From assembly GCA_009924885.1 (NCBI GenBank), contig RFQS01000120.1:1-7053 (forward strand): a DNA stretch of 7,053 nucleotides, written 5' to 3'. Positions 6,513 to 7,053 of this stretch are shown here, piece by piece. Made by a program: the position numbers and the translations under genes. The notes under the pieces are model-generated. The model was not told the DNA's origin. It saw nothing but the letters and a program-made list of their open reading frames with translations, and did no database searches. The DNA comes from Pseudomonadota bacterium. Its GTDB lineage: Bacteria; Cyanobacteriota; Vampirovibrionia; LMEP-6097. Every line of letters begins with the position of its first letter. The first letter of the stretch is position 1.

Positions 6513-7053
6513 TTCAGAAACATCAGAAGCTTTATCTAATTCATTATTACGCTTATAAATGGCTATTAAGTTTCTTACACAGCGAGCGATAATAAAAGAA
6601 TCTTCGATAGGGTCTAAATATTCATCACGCCAAAATACGCTGAGCTCCTGAGCTCTAATAACACACTCTTCTTTCGTAATTCTTCTACCAGAGAAGAACG
6701 GGTCTATAAGCTGATCTGCAAACTTAACAATAAAATGCCCTGGAGCACCGATACCACTTACTGGTACTTTAAGCCTCTTTGCAACAAGCATATAAATAGA
6801 TGAAAGAACTATAGGGTTACCAAGCTTAGTATCTATAACGGTGTGAATAAAATTATTTCTAATATCATAGTAATTAGCTTGATTACCAGAGAATCTCTCT
6901 TCCTCGAATAGCACTTTATTAATGGCTTCTACAGCTTCATCACTAGTAGATTTAGTAGAAAGCTTCTCTGCTGCACGGCTTGCATAAGAATCTAAAATTT
7001 CAACATATCTCTGTTCATTTAAATATGGCGTATATATTCTTGATATCAAGAAT
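6495..7053 (-). CDS. SirB1-family transglutaminase-like protein (5' end beyond window)
   Basis: The frame stays open to the right edge; a TTG at 7049 is a possible start, but the codon before it is also open. Full SirB1 proteins (about 270 residues) have more N-terminal sequence than the 184 residues seen from that TTG, so the gene is probably cut by the window. Numbered from the TTG, the core is NYYDIRNNFIHTVIDTKLGNP (59-79), LSSIYMLVAKRLKVPVSG (82-99), PGHFIVKF (103-110) and LIDPFFSGRRIT (114-125), matching the transglutaminase-like Transglut_core2 domain. The C-terminus (155-184) is one TPR-like helical pair. The expected transglutaminase nucleophile position reads GNPIVL with no cysteine, as in other SirB1 members, so enzymatic activity is doubtful. 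The cellular role of the family is poorly defined. Confidence 0.85.
   Translation of the reverse strand, partial: FLISRIYTPYLNEQRYVEILDSYASRAAEKLSTKSTSDEAVEAINKVLFEEERFSGNQANYYDIRNNFIHTVIDTKLGNPIVLSSIYMLVAKRLKVPVSGIGAPGHFIVKFADQLIDPFFSGRRITKEECVIRAQELSVFWRDEYLDPIEDSFIIARCVRNLIAIYKRNNELDKASDVSELLKLI
7036..7053. repeat. 18-bp perfect palindrome at the right edge
   Basis: ATTCTTGATATCAAGAAT reads the same on both strands and reaches the last base, so it may extend further. It lies inside the open SirB1-family frame and contains the candidate TTG start. It could be an operator near the real start or a chance palindrome. Confidence 0.4.

Overview
The window is a low-GC, densely packed bacterial segment with seven recognisable or ORF-supported genes, four of them forming one plus-strand block. 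The organism has peptidoglycan (alanine racemase, undecaprenyl diphosphate synthase) and a flagellum (filament cap FliD plus a FliT-like chaperone). It uses the standard stop codons and Shine-Dalgarno sites are used irregularly. The sequence does not settle the phylum. A flagellated, non-photosynthetic relative of Cyanobacteria or another uncultured Gram-negative-type lineage is only a guess from the general look of Alr and the SirB1-family protein, and needs protein searches or a 16S gene.

Layout. Positions 1-255 hold no firm gene: a short open frame running in from the left edge (1-96), a GC-rich hairpin (71-91), and a compact 123-bp element (135-257) with near-perfect terminal inverted repeats and about 50% GC. 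The element looks like a MITE or other small repeat, and its right end overlaps the alr stop codon. The minus-strand pair uppS-alr (2061 down to 256) makes up a cell-wall precursor operon: UppS makes the C55 lipid carrier and Alr makes D-alanine for the peptide stem. A 101-bp divergent intergenic region (2062-2162) separates it from the plus-strand block.

The plus-strand block runs fliD, a small FliT-like gene, tatD and an exported helical-repeat protein. The last three are separated by 3 bp or overlap by 4 bp, so the block is probably one transcript. It ends in an 18-bp tail-to-tail overlap with a minus-strand SirB1/transglutaminase-like gene that runs off the right edge.

The points most worth following up are the small inverted-repeat element, an out-of-frame leader mini-ORF that takes the good Shine-Dalgarno site in front of uppS, the duplicated central module of FliD, and the unidentified exported protein coupled to tatD. 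I do not see a CRISPR array, an RNA gene, a complete transposase gene, or a clearly new multi-gene system.
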